Of a DNA stretch of 64,000 bases, positions 40,952 to 55,000 are shown in pieces; the stretch's first letter is position 1, and the number at the start of each line of letters is the position of its first letter. The notes under the pieces were generated by a model. That model made no database searches, was not told where the DNA came from, and saw only the letters and a program-made list of their open reading frames with translations. The DNA lies in contig NZ_JACAVQ010000003.1 of NCBI RefSeq assembly GCF_015354615.1, forward strand, positions 186,001 to 250,000, in the 5' to 3' direction. The position numbers were made by a program, and so were the translations under genes. Origin of the DNA: Aliidiomarina indica. GTDB lineage: Bacteria; Pseudomonadota; Gammaproteobacteria; Enterobacterales; Alteromonadaceae.

Positions 40952-40968
40952 TCGCAGCAAAACCGAAC

Positions 40969-43389
<2,421 letters not shown>

Positions 43390-43399
43390 TTATTCCTGT

Positions 43400-44494
43400 T
43401 TAATCAACTTTGATTGCTCCATGTTCCACGTGGAACAATCGGGTTTCGGTATTCGCAAAATAGTTTTCTAATTTTTCTTCATCTATCGTTGTTACGAACA
43501 CCTGACTTCCACTGGCAACTAATGCATCGCATAGTCGCTTTTGGTTCGCTTGGTCGAGCTCCGCGGGGAGATCGTCCACCAAGAACACACAAGGCTGCCC
43601 ACGGCGTTCTTGGTAATCGGCCCCCTGCACTAAACGCAGCGCGGCGACCAACAATTTTAACTGCCCTCTGGAAAGACGCTCGCGAGCGTCTACGCCATCG
43701 GCCCTAATTTGCCATTCTGCCTTATTTGGACCCACGCTGGTATAACCTTGGCGCTTATCCAATTCCAGCTTATCCGCAAGCGCCTCGGCTAGGCTCTGCG
43801 CTTCGTTCCAGCCTGGCATCAATCGAAATTCAAAATGATACTGGGGCAAAAACTGATGGCAATACTGGTTCAGTCTTGCATTTAAGCCATCTAAATATTC
43901 TGCGCGGGCACGGGTGACACGCTCCCCTGCATCCGCCAGTTGTTGATCCCAATAGGCCCCGCCTTGTTGATCAAAGTCGCGTTGTTTCAACAAACTATTG
44001 CGTTGTTTTAGCAGTCGGGAAAAAGTGAGCCAATCGCTATAATGGCTGTGTTCCACGTGGAACAATCCCCAATCCATATACTGCCGCCGCAAGCGCGGAC
44101 CATCGGTAACCAACTCTACACCCTCGGGTGTAATTAACTGTACCGGAATTAAACGTGCTAGCGCACTAAAACGTTTTTCGGCCTCACCATTTAAACGAAT
44201 CTCGGTGTCACCGTTGCGTTGTCGGCGAAACCCAATCCGATAGTGTAAATCTTTATCTTCCGTCGACGGTTGAATCCGCGCAAACAGGGTATAGCTATCA
44301 CTCTCGTCTTGCACGATTTGTCGAACTTGATGCGTTCGAAAAGAACGTCCAAACCCTAAACTATAAATGGCCTCAAGTAAGCTTGTCTTTCCGCTGCCAT
44401 TCTCTCCACAAATCACATTAATTCTTGGACAGGGCGTTAACTCGGCGCGCTCAATATTACGAAAATGCTCAATAATTAACTGATGAATATGCAT
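43400..44494 (-). CDS. recF: Recombination mediator RecF
   Basis: 364 residues (E. coli 357). SMC-like ATPase that helps load RecA at gaps with RecOR. Walker A GENGSGKTSLLEAIYSLGFG (about 30-49), signature LSRGQLKLLVAALRL, Walker B PCVFLVDDLPAELD. Two perfect parS palindromes lie inside the gene, both read in the same frame as FHVEH: once in DWGLFHVEHSHYSDW (about 145) and once near the C terminus (TRLFHVEHGAIKVD). E. coli RecF has FHNEP and FTVEK at these places, so ordinary RecF segments have been shaped to carry the sites. Confidence 0.97.
   Translation of the reverse strand: MHIHQLIIEHFRNIERAELTPCPRINVICGENGSGKTSLLEAIYSLGFGRSFRTHQVRQIVQDESDSYTLFARIQPSTEDKDLHYRIGFRRQRNGDTEIRLNGEAEKRFSALARLIPVQLITPEGVELVTDGPRLRRQYMDWGLFHVEHSHYSDWLTFSRLLKQRNSLLKQRDFDQQGGAYWDQQLADAGERVTRARAEYLDGLNARLNQYCHQFLPQYHFEFRLMPGWNEAQSLAEALADKLELDKRQGYTSVGPNKAEWQIRADGVDARERLSRGQLKLLVAALRLVQGADYQERRGQPCVFLVDDLPAELDQANQKRLCDALVASGSQVFVTTIDEEKLENYFANTETRLFHVEHGAIKVD
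43422..43437. promoter_or_regulatory. parS site, perfect form, inside the 3' end of recF
   Basis: TGTTCCACGTGGAACA, encoding FHVEH in the RecF C-terminal tail. Identical to the copies at 40936 and 44049. Confidence 0.75.
44049..44064. promoter_or_regulatory. parS site, perfect form, inside recF
   Basis: TGTTCCACGTGGAACA, encoding FHVEH in the middle of RecF, 627 bp from the second recF copy and in the same reading frame. Confidence 0.75.
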
Positions 44495-44520
44495 ATTAGC
44501 TCAGCGGCGCCGAGCACCCA

Positions 44521-45621
44521 CTAAAGGCGCATCGGCATCACAACGTAGAGCGCACCATCGTCGGCATTGTCTTCCACGATGGCACTGCTATTAGGGTCGC
44601 TTAAGGTAAGCTTCACTTGCTCCCCTTCAATCGCGTTTAGAACATCGAGCAAATAGGTGATGTTAAATCCAATTTCAAATGATTCGCCGCCGTACTCAAC
44701 TTCCAGCTTTTCTTCTGCTTGTTCTTGCTCTGGGTTATTCGCCGTGAGCACAACTTCATTTGCAGATAGACCCATGCGAACGCCACGGAATTTTTCATTG
44801 GATAAAATCGATGCCCGTACACAGCTTTGGCGCAATAGGTCACGATCCGCGACAACAATACGATCGCCGCCCTGAGGCAATACACGTCGATAATCAGGGA
44901 ATCGGCCATCGAGCAGTTTGCTGGTAAAGGTCATGCTGCCGGTGCTTACACGAATATGATTCTGGCCAAGGGATAAAGATACCGGGGCATCGTCATCAGC
45001 CAGCAATCGCAGCAGTTCTGTTACTCCTTTACGTGGCACAATCACTTGCTTATGTGGCAGTCCGCTTTGTTCCAAGCCAACCGCGGCTAAGGCCAACCGG
45101 TGGCCGTCTGTGGCAACCGTACGCAACACGTCGTCGTTTACTTCAAACAACATCCCGTTGAGGTAGTAGCGAACGTCTTGATTTGCCATGGAGAAATGGG
45201 TCTTTTCCATCAGCGCTTTTAGCTCGCCCTGACTCATCTCAATTTGAATCTCACTTTCCCACTCATCGATATTCGGGAAATCAGAGGCAGGAAGACTACT
45301 TAGCGTGAATCGACTCCGGCTCGCGCGTACAATCACTTTGTCGTCGCTTGCCTCAAATTTCACATCCGCACCTTCCGGAAGACTCCGCACAATATCAAGA
45401 AGCTTTTTCGCGGGTACCGTTACATCCCCTGGGGTAGCGTCATCGAGACCCACATCCGATACCAACTCCACTTCTAAATCGGTCCCGGTCATGCGCAACT
45501 GCTCATCCGTGACCTGAATAAGTACATTACTTAATATAGGTAAGGTGTTTCGGCGTTCAACAGCTCCGCTAACCACCTGCAACGGCTTCAGCAGTGCATC
45601 TCGGCTAATTGTGAATTTCAT
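44521..45621 (-). CDS. dnaN: DNA polymerase III beta sliding clamp
   Basis: 366 residues, three similar clamp domains. Start MKFTISRDALLKPLQVVSGAVERRNTLPILSNVL and end DGALYVVMPMRL are diagnostic. Ring-shaped processivity factor. Lies 39 bp behind dnaA and 26 bp before recF on the same strand. Confidence 0.98.
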   Translation of the reverse strand: MKFTISRDALLKPLQVVSGAVERRNTLPILSNVLIQVTDEQLRMTGTDLEVELVSDVGLDDATPGDVTVPAKKLLDIVRSLPEGADVKFEASDDKVIVRASRSRFTLSSLPASDFPNIDEWESEIQIEMSQGELKALMEKTHFSMANQDVRYYLNGMLFEVNDDVLRTVATDGHRLALAAVGLEQSGLPHKQVIVPRKGVTELLRLLADDDAPVSLSLGQNHIRVSTGSMTFTSKLLDGRFPDYRRVLPQGGDRIVVADRDLLRQSCVRASILSNEKFRGVRMGLSANEVVLTANNPEQEQAEEKLEVEYGGESFEIGFNITYLLDVLNAIEGEQVKLTLSDPNSSAIVEDNADDGALYVVMPMRL

Positions 45622-45660
45622 GGGGTTCGCTCCCTTTATTTTTATTCGTTAACACCTGCA

Positions 45661-47076
45661 TCAAACCGATAACGTACGGTTCAGGTTACGGTAGTCTTCT
45701 TGTATTTCGTGATCCGATTCAATCAGCTCTTTCACTTTTCGGCAGGCATGCAGCACCGTGGTGTGATCCCGACCACCAAAAGCGTCGCCAATTTCCGGCA
45801 AACTATGATTGGTTAACTCTTTTGCCAACGCCATCGCCACTTGCCGCGGACGCGCAATGGAGCGGCTACGTCGCTTCGAAATTAAATCAGATACTTTAAT
45901 ATTGTAATATTCAGCGACCGTGCGCTGAATGTTGTCGATGGTAACAAGGCGTTCCTGTGCAGCAATAAGATCGCGCAGTGCTTCTTTCACGAAATCAATC
46001 GTAATGTCGCGGCCAGTAAGCGTCACGTTAGCGATTACGCGATTTAATGCCCCTTCCAGCTCCCGAACATTAGAGCGCAAGCGCTTGGCGATAAAGAAGG
46101 CCACTTCATGGGGGAGCTTAATTTTTCGCTCTTCCGCTTTCCGTTCAAGGATAGCCACCCGAGTAGGTAATTCTGGCGGCTCAATAGCCACCGTTAATCC
46201 CCAGCCAAAACGCGACTTCAATCGTTCATCAACGCCTTCGATCTCTTTTGGGTACACGTCACTTGTTAGTATAACCTGTTGATTTCCCTCAAGAAGCCAA
46301 TTGAACGTGTGAAAGAACTCATCTTGAAAGTGCTCTTTCTTGGCAAAAAACTGCACATCATCAATCAGCAATGCATCGACGCTGCGATAACTCTCTTTAA
46401 AGTTGTCGATTTTATTATGCTTCATGGCATACACCATGTCTTGCACAAAGCGTTCAGCGCGCAGGTAATACACTTTCGCGTCTGGCTTGTTTTTTAGAAT
46501 GCCGTTACCAATGGAATGTAACAAATGGGTTTTACCCAGACCCGTTCCTCCATAAATAAACAGAGGGTTATAAGCCTTACCTGGGTTTTCGGCGACTTGT
46601 AGCGCAGCGGCGCGGGCCAGTTGGTTTGATTTACCTTCAACGAAATTGTCAAAGGTGTGGTTCGGCTGCAAATTACTGTGTTGCAACGAAACCGGGCGTT
46701 CACCTTGCTTTAAATTCGATTTCTTACGGCTAGTGTTTTCAACTTCAGTTTGCGGTTCTGAATTGTCGGTGGGCACATCCGCCGTAGCACCATTTACACC
46801 GTTCGTTTTCGCAGCCGGCGCACTCACTTTACGAGCACCCCCCACGCGTAGCTCAACATTCGGCGATTGCTCACCGCCCTCGGCACGCATGAAGGTCATA
46901 ATTTGTTTTAGGTACTTGTCTTTAACCCAATCCATCACATAGGTGTTTGGGGCATACAAAAACAATGTATTGTTCTCGAAGTCTGCTTGTAGTGGACGAA
47001 TCCAAGTGCTGAACTGCTGAGCAGGTAATTCATTTTGCAAGCGAGCAGCACACTCTTGCCATAATGGATTACTCAC
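45661..47076 (-). CDS. dnaA: Chromosomal replication initiator DnaA
   Basis: 471 residues, GTG start with GAGG 7 bp upstream. Domain I (1-80, [25 protein letters not shown]), a linker domain II rich in Asn/Glu/Thr, AAA+ domain III (Walker [15 protein letters not shown], Walker [12 protein letters not shown]), and domain IV DNA-binding helix-turn-helix [42 protein letters not shown]. The upstream gap has a perfect DnaA box and clustered GATC, suggesting autoregulation and SeqA/Dam timing. Confidence 0.98.
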   Translation of the reverse strand: MSNPLWQECAARLQNELPAQQFSTWIRPLQADFENNTLFLYAPNTYVMDWVKDKYLKQIMTFMRAEGGEQSPNVELRVGGARKVSAPAAKTNGVNGATADVPTDNSEPQTEVENTSRKKSNLKQGERPVSLQHSNLQPNHTFDNFVEGKSNQLARAAALQVAENPGKAYNPLFIYGGTGLGKTHLLHSIGNGILKNKPDAKVYYLRAERFVQDMVYAMKHNKIDNFKESYRSVDALLIDDVQFFAKKEHFQDEFFHTFNWLLEGNQQVILTSDVYPKEIEGVDERLKSRFGWGLTVAIEPPELPTRVAILERKAEERKIKLPHEVAFFIAKRLRSNVRELEGALNRVIANVTLTGRDITIDFVKEALRDLIAAQERLVTIDNIQRTVAEYYNIKVSDLISKRRSRSIARPRQVAMALAKELTNHSLPEIGDAFGGRDHTTVLHACRKVKELIESDHEIQEDYRNLNRTLSV

Positions 47077-47543
<467 letters not shown>

Positions 47544-47567
47544 CTAGCAACTAGCTCAGGCTGCTGA

Positions 47568-47942
47568 GTGAATCAGTATTCATACTCTCGGGAGTTACGT
47601 CTGTTAACTCCCGCAGATTTTCAAAACGTATTCAACTCCCCTCCCGTGAAAGCAGTGAGCACGCAGCTCACCATGCTCGCAAAACCTAATGATCGGAATT
47701 ATCCTCGTTTAGGCACTACTGTCAGTAAAAAAGTCGCCAAAAAAGCCGTGGATAGAAACCGAATCAAGCGAATCATGCGCGAAACTTTCCGTTTACAGCA
47801 GCATAAATTGTCGGGCTTTGATATTATCGTCATCGCTAAGCCCGGGGTGAACGATTTGGATAATCAAGCCCTGAGTGATTTGTTAAACTATTTATGGCGA
47901 AAATTAAGCAAGCGTTGTACGCAATACTCGTCGGAGTCATGA
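47568..47942 (+). CDS. rnpA: Ribonuclease P protein component
   Basis: 124 residues from a GTG start. Protein cofactor of RNase P for tRNA 5' processing. Contains the RNR motif in [17 protein letters not shown] and the N-terminal [26 protein letters not shown] is the usual C-terminal strand. Follows rpmH by 24 bp; overlaps yidD. Confidence 0.95.
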   Translation: MNQYSYSRELRLLTPADFQNVFNSPPVKAVSTQLTMLAKPNDRNYPRLGTTVSKKVAKKAVDRNRIKRIMRETFRLQQHKLSGFDIIVIAKPGVNDLDNQALSDLLNYLWRKLSKRCTQYSSES

Positions 47943-48184
47943 CGTTACTGATCCGAATATACCAGCTGGTGATTAGCCCGCTGTTGGGTCCGCGCTGCCG
48001 ATTTTTACCAACCTGCTCAGAATACGCCATGGTTGCGCTTAAGCGCCACGGCCCATTTAAAGGCAGTTTGCTCGCCATACGTCGCATAAGTAAATGTCAT
48101 CCCGGGCATCCGGGTGGTTTTGATCCGGTTCCCGAGAAGAAACGCAACGCGGAAACCCAAAAAACGCAACGAGAGACAAAGTAA
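47894..48184 (+). CDS. yidD: Membrane protein insertion efficiency factor YidD
   Basis: 96 residues from the ATG inside rnpA (49-bp overlap). Signature [35 protein letters not shown] and [14 protein letters not shown] with the conserved Cys residues. This start gives the N-terminal length seen in relatives; an alternative ATG at 47939 overlaps the rnpA stop as ATGA and would remove 15 residues. Amphipathic inner-membrane-associated helper of YidC. Confidence 0.93.
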   Translation: MAKIKQALYAILVGVMTLLIRIYQLVISPLLGPRCRFLPTCSEYAMVALKRHGPFKGSLLAIRRISKCHPGHPGGFDPVPEKKRNAETQKTQRETK

Positions 48185-48186
48185 CT

Positions 48187-49860
48187 ATGGATTCGCAACG
48201 TACAATTCTGGTTATTGCCTTACTGGTCTTATCATTTTTTATGTACCAGCAATGGCTAATCAAAGACGCCGCCACAACCCCTGGGATTGATCCTACCTCT
48301 GCCCCTGCGGAGCAAATTCAACCTCGCGATGCGGACGTACCTATGGGCGACGCAGATGTTCCCGTAGCAGAGGGTTCTGATGCAAGCGTTCCAGCCGGTG
48401 CAGAGACAACCGCAACCATGGGCCGCAGCATTTTCGTCAATACAGACACCCAACGCGTTGAAATTAGCTTACGCGGCGGCGATATTATTCGCACTGAGTT
48501 GCTTAATCATGCGGAAACACTTGGCGAAGATGAGCGCTATACCATCCTTTTCCAACGTCCCGGTGAATTACATGTGGCCCAAAGTGGTCTAATTGGCCCA
48601 GATGGCATCGACAATCGCGAAGAGCGACCGCTGTATCGCGTTGACCAAACCGAATTTGCCTTAGAAGGCGATACCCTCACCGTTCCTTTGCACTACACCC
48701 TTGATGATGGCACCGAAATCACCAAATTGTTCACGTTTAATCGCGGCGATTATGCGGTTAAAGTTGGCTATCGTGTAGAGAACAACAGCGAAAACACAAA
48801 AACTGTATCGTTTTATGGGCAACTCAAACAGACCATGTTAAATGGTGGTCGTGGCAGTATGTTTATGCCGACCTACCGTGGTGCCGCCTACTCGAGCGAT
48901 GGCAACCGCTACCGTAAATACAGCTTCGGCGATATTCGTGACCGCAACCTAAGTCAGAACACGCCTGCAGGCTGGGTCGCCATGCTTGAACATTACTTTG
49001 TGACCGCTTGGGTTCCTGATCAAGACGTCACCAACCGCCTGTACAGCAACAGCAACGCTCTTGACGAAGCCATGATTGGTTTCATTGGTCCACAAACCAC
49101 TGTGGCGCCGGGAGAAGTACTTGAGCTTAACAGCGTGCTTTACACAGGTCCGAAAGATCAGGCGCGTTTACGTGAAATTGCCCAGCATTTGAACCTGACC
49201 GTTGATTACGGCTTTCTCTGGTGGCTGGCACAACCTATCTATTGGTTACTGTCTTTCCTGCAATCTTTCGTGCATAACTGGGGCTTGGCCATTATTTTGG
49301 TGACCATCGTGGTGAAAAGTTTGCTTTACCCACTCACCAAAGCGCAGTATGTGTCTATGGCGAAGATGCGTAAAATTGCACCTCGCATGAAAGAAATGAA
49401 GGAACGTTTTGGCGATGATCGGCAGAAAATGTCGCAAGCCATGATGAAAATGTACAAAGAGGAGAAAGTGAATCCTCTCGGTGGTTGTTTGCCGATGTTG
49501 CTGCAATTGCCTATATTCTTAGCACTATACTGGGTACTTCTGGAAAGTCCGGAAATTCGCCACGCCGATTTCATGCTGTGGATTAACGACTTATCGAGCC
49601 GAGACCCGTACTTTATATTACCGCTGCTGATGGGTGCGAGTATGTACCTTATGCAACGCTTGCAGCCAACGCCGGTAACGGATCCGATGCAAGCGAAGAT
49701 CCTTCAGTACATGCCGGTCGTATTTACAGTATTCTTCCTGTTTTTCCCTGCAGGTCTGGTATTATACTGGTTAGTAAGTAACCTGATTTCGATTACCCAG
49801 ATGACATACATCTACCGGCAAATCGATAAACAAGGGTTAGGAAACAAGAAAAAAGCCTGA
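48187..49860 (+). CDS. yidC: Membrane protein insertase YidC
   Basis: 557 residues (E. coli 548). N-terminal signal-anchor RTILVIALLVLSFFMYQQW, large periplasmic beta-sandwich domain (about 60-340), then the five-helix insertase core: WWLAQPIYWLLSFLQSFVHNWGLAIILVTIVVKSLLYPLTKAQYVSMAKMR and LPMLLQLPIFLALYWVL. Inserts and folds inner-membrane proteins alone or with SecYEG. Two bp after yidD. Confidence 0.97.
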   Translation: MDSQRTILVIALLVLSFFMYQQWLIKDAATTPGIDPTSAPAEQIQPRDADVPMGDADVPVAEGSDASVPAGAETTATMGRSIFVNTDTQRVEISLRGGDIIRTELLNHAETLGEDERYTILFQRPGELHVAQSGLIGPDGIDNREERPLYRVDQTEFALEGDTLTVPLHYTLDDGTEITKLFTFNRGDYAVKVGYRVENNSENTKTVSFYGQLKQTMLNGGRGSMFMPTYRGAAYSSDGNRYRKYSFGDIRDRNLSQNTPAGWVAMLEHYFVTAWVPDQDVTNRLYSNSNALDEAMIGFIGPQTTVAPGEVLELNSVLYTGPKDQARLREIAQHLNLTVDYGFLWWLAQPIYWLLSFLQSFVHNWGLAIILVTIVVKSLLYPLTKAQYVSMAKMRKIAPRMKEMKERFGDDRQKMSQAMMKMYKEEKVNPLGGCLPMLLQLPIFLALYWVLLESPEIRHADFMLWINDLSSRDPYFILPLLMGASMYLMQRLQPTPVTDPMQAKILQYMPVVFTVFFLFFPAGLVLYWLVSNLISITQMTYIYRQIDKQGLGNKKKA

Positions 49861-49881
49861 TCGGACGCAACTTAACGTAGT

Positions 49882-49909
49882 AAAGCCCGGCAGGAAGCCG
49901 GGCTTTTTT
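49882..49909 (+). terminator. Rho-independent terminator after yidC
   Basis: AAAGCCCGGC, loop AGGAA, GCCGGGCTTTTTT. It separates yidC from the gene pair that ends with mnmE. Confidence 0.92.
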
Positions 49910-49929
49910 ACAGCCAGAGGATATGTGGA

Positions 49930-50646
49930 GTGATAAATACAATTGCAAAAGGAATGATTGCAGGACTGTGTAGCCTGCTTGTTGCACTGGGCACACACTC
50001 AGCATTTGCATCGGAACGCGAGATTGTTATTGGCACCTTAAGCGACGTTGATTCATCACACCCAACGTATCAGTTAGTGCAAGAAGCATATCGACGCATA
50101 GGTGTCCGCACCCGCCTGCTGTCTTTACCCTACGAACGCAGTGAATACGAAGCCAACCGCGGCCGCATAGTCGATGCGGAACTTGCTCGTACCTCTGAAG
50201 CCGAAACCTTGTTCCCCAATTTAGTAAAAATCGACGTGCCCTTACAACCTGTCACCGTTACCGTGTTTACCAGTAACCCCGATTTGAAAGTGCGCTCTTA
50301 CGCCGACTTACAAGACCTACGCATCGACACCGTTCGTGGGATGCAAGTCGTGGTTAGTCGTCTTGGTAATTTGCCATACACGGAAGTGGCCACGATCGAG
50401 CAAATCTTTAAGCGCTTAGAGAGTGGACGCAGCGATGTCGCTGTACTTCCCGGCGATGTCGCCAGTATTGTCTTGGAACGAATGAATATTCGCGGCGTAT
50501 ACCAACTGACGCCTAATCTAGAAGAACTCCTACTGTATCATTGGTTACACCTACAACATGCAGACTTGGCCGAACCCTTAGCGAAGGCCTTGCGCGATGT
50601 TATTGAAGAACATGAAGCGCAACAACAGTTATCCAAATCGAATTAA
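49930..50646 (+). CDS. Periplasmic substrate-binding-like protein (type 2 fold)
   Basis: 238 residues, GTG start, clear signal peptide ending THSAFA. The mature part resembles the amino-acid-type periplasmic binding fold (SBP_bac_3-like): [57 protein letters not shown] and [34 protein letters not shown]. No ABC transporter gene is nearby, so it is probably one of the orphan sensor-like family found in Alteromonadales and Vibrionales. It sits between yidC and mnmE, which are adjacent in most relatives, and ends 2 bp before mnmE. Confidence 0.75.
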   Translation: MINTIAKGMIAGLCSLLVALGTHSAFASEREIVIGTLSDVDSSHPTYQLVQEAYRRIGVRTRLLSLPYERSEYEANRGRIVDAELARTSEAETLFPNLVKIDVPLQPVTVTVFTSNPDLKVRSYADLQDLRIDTVRGMQVVVSRLGNLPYTEVATIEQIFKRLESGRSDVAVLPGDVASIVLERMNIRGVYQLTPNLEELLLYHWLHLQHADLAEPLAKALRDVIEEHEAQQQLSKSN

Positions 50647-50648
50647 CC

Positions 50649-52025
50649 ATGAGTGAGCTCGACCTGCTAAACGACACCATTGTTGCTCAAGCCACACCGC
50701 CAGGAAAAGGCGGTGTCGGAATTGTACGTGTCAGCGGACCGCATGCAAAAAGCATTGCAGAACAATTGTTAGGTCATTGTCCCAAGCCCCGTTACGCCGA
50801 TTATACCGGTTTTCGTGATGCGCAGGGCCAGCTCATCGATCAGGGCATTGCCCTTTATTTTGCCGGTCCGAACTCCTTTACCGGTGAAGATGTGCTCGAA
50901 CTGCAAGGGCATGGCGGTCCTGTCGTGATTGATATGCTCATCAAAGCTATTCTAGCCACCGGTGTCGCTCGTTTAGCCCGCCCTGGTGAATTTAGCGAGC
51001 GTGCGTTTCTTAACGACAAACTCGATCTCGCCCAAGCAGAAGCCATTGCCGATCTTATCGATACAACCTCCGAGCAAGCGGCTCGTATGGCGCTACAAAG
51101 CCTGCAAGGTGAATTCTCACATCGCATTGATCAACTCGTTGATGCGGTGATTCATCTTCGCATGTATGTGGAAGCGGCGATTGATTTCCCCGACGAAGAA
51201 GTCGATTTTCTCAGTGACGGAAAAGTCGCCGCCGATCTGGAAGAAATTATAGATTCACTATTACGCGTAGAAGCCGAAGCAAAGCAAGGCAGCCTGCTCC
51301 GTGAGGGCATGCGCGTGGTTATCGCGGGTCGTCCGAATGCCGGTAAATCATCACTGTTAAATGCCTTAGCTGGGCGAGAATCGGCCATTGTGACCGATAT
51401 CGCGGGCACCACCCGCGATGTCCTGCGTGAGCATATTCAAATTGATGGAATGCCCCTGCACATCATCGACACAGCAGGCCTGCGGGAAAGTCCGGATAAA
51501 GTAGAGCAAATTGGCATTGAGCGCGCGTGGGCCGAGATAGAACAAGCCGATCGGGTTTTGTTTATGGTGGACAGCACCGAAACCGATGCCATTCACCCCG
51601 ATGATATATGGCCTGAGTTCTTCGCCCGTTTGCCGGACCATTTGCCCTTTACCGTCATACGCAACAAAATCGATCAAACCCACGAAAACAAGGGCTACCA
51701 TGAGTACCAAGGCATCCCTCTGGTCGCTTTAAGCGCATCAACGGGTGCCGGCATTGAATCATTGCGCGAGCACTTAAAAGCATGCATGGGCTTTAATAAC
51801 AGTATGGAAGGTGGCTTTATGGCGCGCCGCCGCCATCTCGACGCCATCGAACGCGCCAAATCCCACTTACTCTCCGGGCAAGAGCAACTCGAAGTATTTC
51901 AAGCTGGCGAACTGCTCGCCGAAGAGTTACGTCTTGTTCAACATCACCTAAGCGAAATCACCGGCGAATTTACCAGCGACGACCTGCTTGGAAAGATCTT
52001 TGGATCCTTTTGTATCGGGAAGTAG
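50649..52025 (+). CDS. mnmE: tRNA uridine-5-carboxymethylaminomethyl GTPase MnmE
   Basis: 458 residues (E. coli 454). With MnmG installs cmnm5U34 on tRNA wobble uridines. N-terminal folate-binding domain (about 1-120), helical domain, inserted GTPase (G1 [16 protein letters not shown] near 225, G2 [10 protein letters not shown]3 DTAGL, G4 NKID), and C-terminal CIGK, whose Cys is essential in the family. mnmG does not follow. Confidence 0.97.
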   Translation: MSELDLLNDTIVAQATPPGKGGVGIVRVSGPHAKSIAEQLLGHCPKPRYADYTGFRDAQGQLIDQGIALYFAGPNSFTGEDVLELQGHGGPVVIDMLIKAILATGVARLARPGEFSERAFLNDKLDLAQAEAIADLIDTTSEQAARMALQSLQGEFSHRIDQLVDAVIHLRMYVEAAIDFPDEEVDFLSDGKVAADLEEIIDSLLRVEAEAKQGSLLREGMRVVIAGRPNAGKSSLLNALAGRESAIVTDIAGTTRDVLREHIQIDGMPLHIIDTAGLRESPDKVEQIGIERAWAEIEQADRVLFMVDSTETDAIHPDDIWPEFFARLPDHLPFTVIRNKIDQTHENKGYHEYQGIPLVALSASTGAGIESLREHLKACMGFNNSMEGGFMARRRHLDAIERAKSHLLSGQEQLEVFQAGELLAEELRLVQHHLSEITGEFTSDDLLGKIFGSFCIGK

Positions 52026-52077
52026 TAGAACCACAGGCTACCTCCCTAATATCTATGTTTAGGTCGCCCTTTTCTCG

Positions 52078-55000
52078 TTATTTCCCTAACTCTTTCACTT
52101 GCCAGATCTCACTTGCAGAACGACCGCGAACATCACTTCTAAATAAGGTTTCAACCGTTGCTCCGGGAGCAAGGAAGGTTCCTGAATTTCTAACTTCAAC
52201 GACATAGTCGAGCTCAGTAAGCCCTGCTGACAGACGCCACCGGTACATGCCGATTTGTTGGGGCTCTATGGTTTGATGGCAATGGTACATACAAAATACG
52301 CTGCGCGAGCCGAAGAAGCCCGACCGATTGACATACCACCCACCGGGCACAGAGTCTCGAATCACGACATGTTCATAATCAACCGGTGACTGAATTTTCA
52401 GGGTAACACGCACCCTATCGCCGAGTTGCAGCTGCGAGCTACTATCCAAAGGCTGCCATTCTCCCTTGCGTCCAGGTTCGCCTCGAAGTAGCGCATACTC
52501 TCTTACAATTTGTACACCATCGTAACGGCTGGGCAATTCTGTGTAATGGCTTTGATACCGTGCAAATAGTGCAGACTGAGGCGACTGCAAGTCTAATTCC
52601 CATATACTTGAGCCTAACTCATTTCCATGAACAGCAAGCTCAGTTTGGGGTTCATTGTCATCTCCACCTTTCACCAAAGCACTCACGCACAATCCTCCTG
52701 CTATAACCGAAGCAAAGGAACCTTGAGTTCGTTGCAGCAGCAGTAAATCCTGCTTCTCTTGCTGTTTAAGCGGATGCGCCTGAGGATATCCATGTAAGAC
52801 CAGGCAGCGCTCCCATGTGTGTCTAAACACAGGACCTACTCCACTTTGATACCCCATATCTTGCAGGCGGTCTACTAAATGTCCCCGAAGAGACTCAGCC
52901 TCAGGGAATCGCTCCAAACTGGCCAGATACACCAATATTTCTTGCGCTTCATCCTCAACAATCAAGTGTTGAGCTAACGTCTGAAAGGCATCAAAATCGA
53001 GGTCTTGATATTCCGTTAGACCCCATAATGCAAATGCTCGCGCGACAGCGTTATTTGATCGCTTTAACACCTCTTTAATGCGGCTTTGTATTCGACCGTG
53101 CTCTAAGAGTTTTGTGGCATATTCACCGTAGCGATGTTGTGCAATTTTCTGTAATACCAAAAAACTATAGGCGTTTAGTAGATCGTCATCGATAAACGAA
53201 TGTTGAGGTATCATCTGAAAATATCGATAACCATAATCCATTGAAAATTCAATAAGCTGCGCCACTAACGCCTCATCTTCTGGCTCCACATAAGCGTCAG
53301 GAAGAATGGAAAGCAGCAACGCCGCGTTTAATCGCTGCGGTGTGGTTTGCATCGATGACTGCAACATCTTTTCGCGAAGCGCGCTCCAGTCAATTTGCAA
53401 AGCGCCCCCGAGTTGGTAGAAGCTTACATTTGTCGCACTTTCTGGCAATTGCCAACGAATGTTATCAGACCCCCTTGGCCATAAGCTCTGCTGACTTTGC
53501 ACCCAAGCAGACCGAACATTGAGCTGCAATGTCCGTACTTGCGTTTGTTCCTCATCATGGGCACTTACTCCGTATTGCCCTGTCGGCAGCGCGGGCAATC
53601 TCACTGTCTGTCGCTGTGATTGACCCGGTTCTAACTCGAAAACAACGGTATCTAGCAATTCGCCATTAAGTTTAAGGTGAATATGCTCCCGCTGCGTTCC
53701 TCGACGTTGTGTCGCACTCACCGCTAAGCTCAATTGATCACCTTCATAGCTATATTCTGCTGCTTCAATACTGAACTCAAATGCGGATTGCACTGACAAG
53801 CGCTGTTCTACAATTTCTCGCTGCTGTTTCGTGGCCGCAACCGCGATAACTCGCCAGCTTGTTGCCCGTGCTGGCAGTTCAAGAGTTAGCGATTGAGTTT
53901 CACCCGCAGCAAGGATGATCCGAGGCTGCCACAACACCCATTCCGGATGATGATTAGTAAAGGTGTTCAAATTTCCAAAATTAGGCGGTGGCGGAGGTGT
54001 GCGCCGGCGGGTGGAGTAAGAACCAAGAAAGCTCTCGAGTCGTGCGTTTGTGTAAAACCCTTGTTCTAGCGATTCTCTCACGTTGTATCTATGTGCAGAG
54101 AATGTAGAAAAAGCGGATTGCCATCGGCCCGCTGAAAGACTCCGAACATTATTGAGTTCGGGAACCCGCGCTAAATCTCCCACAATCAAGCTCTCGTCGA
54201 CAAGCCACAACTGCACTTCAGACGCAAGCTCACTGTGCAGTTCGATCATGACTCGCTCACCGAGGTTAATTTCAGGCTGCGCTACCTTCATTGTGAGATG
54301 AATCGGCTCAGAAAAATGTTTTACCGGAACGTCTTCGTGCAAAAATTGGTGGCCACTTAGCGCATCGAAATGGACAACAACGATCGATGCCGCTTGTCCC
54401 CATTCTTCTGTTACAGGTAGCGTGATGGCGTTGCTACCCGGTGCAACACTCAACCATTCGCTATGCTGCACACGATCAGTAAAGACAAACAAAAATACAT
54501 CTTTTGCCTCCTCGGAGTGCACATGAATTTGATTCTCTCCCTCTGCGGCAAAATCAGCCCGACTGCCACTCACGCCATCCGAAGTACGTGTGTATAGCGC
54601 TTCCGGCAACTGCAACTTTAGTTCTGAAGCAGAAACATTATTTCGCGATGAAAACCTACCTGAAAATTCATTCTCACCAACAGTAACAACGACTGTGAAA
54701 GTAGGATGTCCCTCGGGGTAATCGCATCTCGCGTTATTTTCATTGATCCTGCAGTTTGAAGGGATAGGGGTATCGCTGTAAATATCGCGCAATTGAACAA
54801 CAAAATCATCGTTCAACCACTCGCCCTGCGCATTTACCAAGCGCACGGAAAACCCACCGTTCTTCTCGTGTCGAAACGCTGGGTAGGCCGGTAAACCGAA
54901 AATAGTATGCATTCCCTCTTGACGTAATTGCTCGCCGGTAACCGCTGTGGTGTTCACATGCCATCGCAAGTTCCCATGAACTTTCGGGGCCTCCTGTAAG

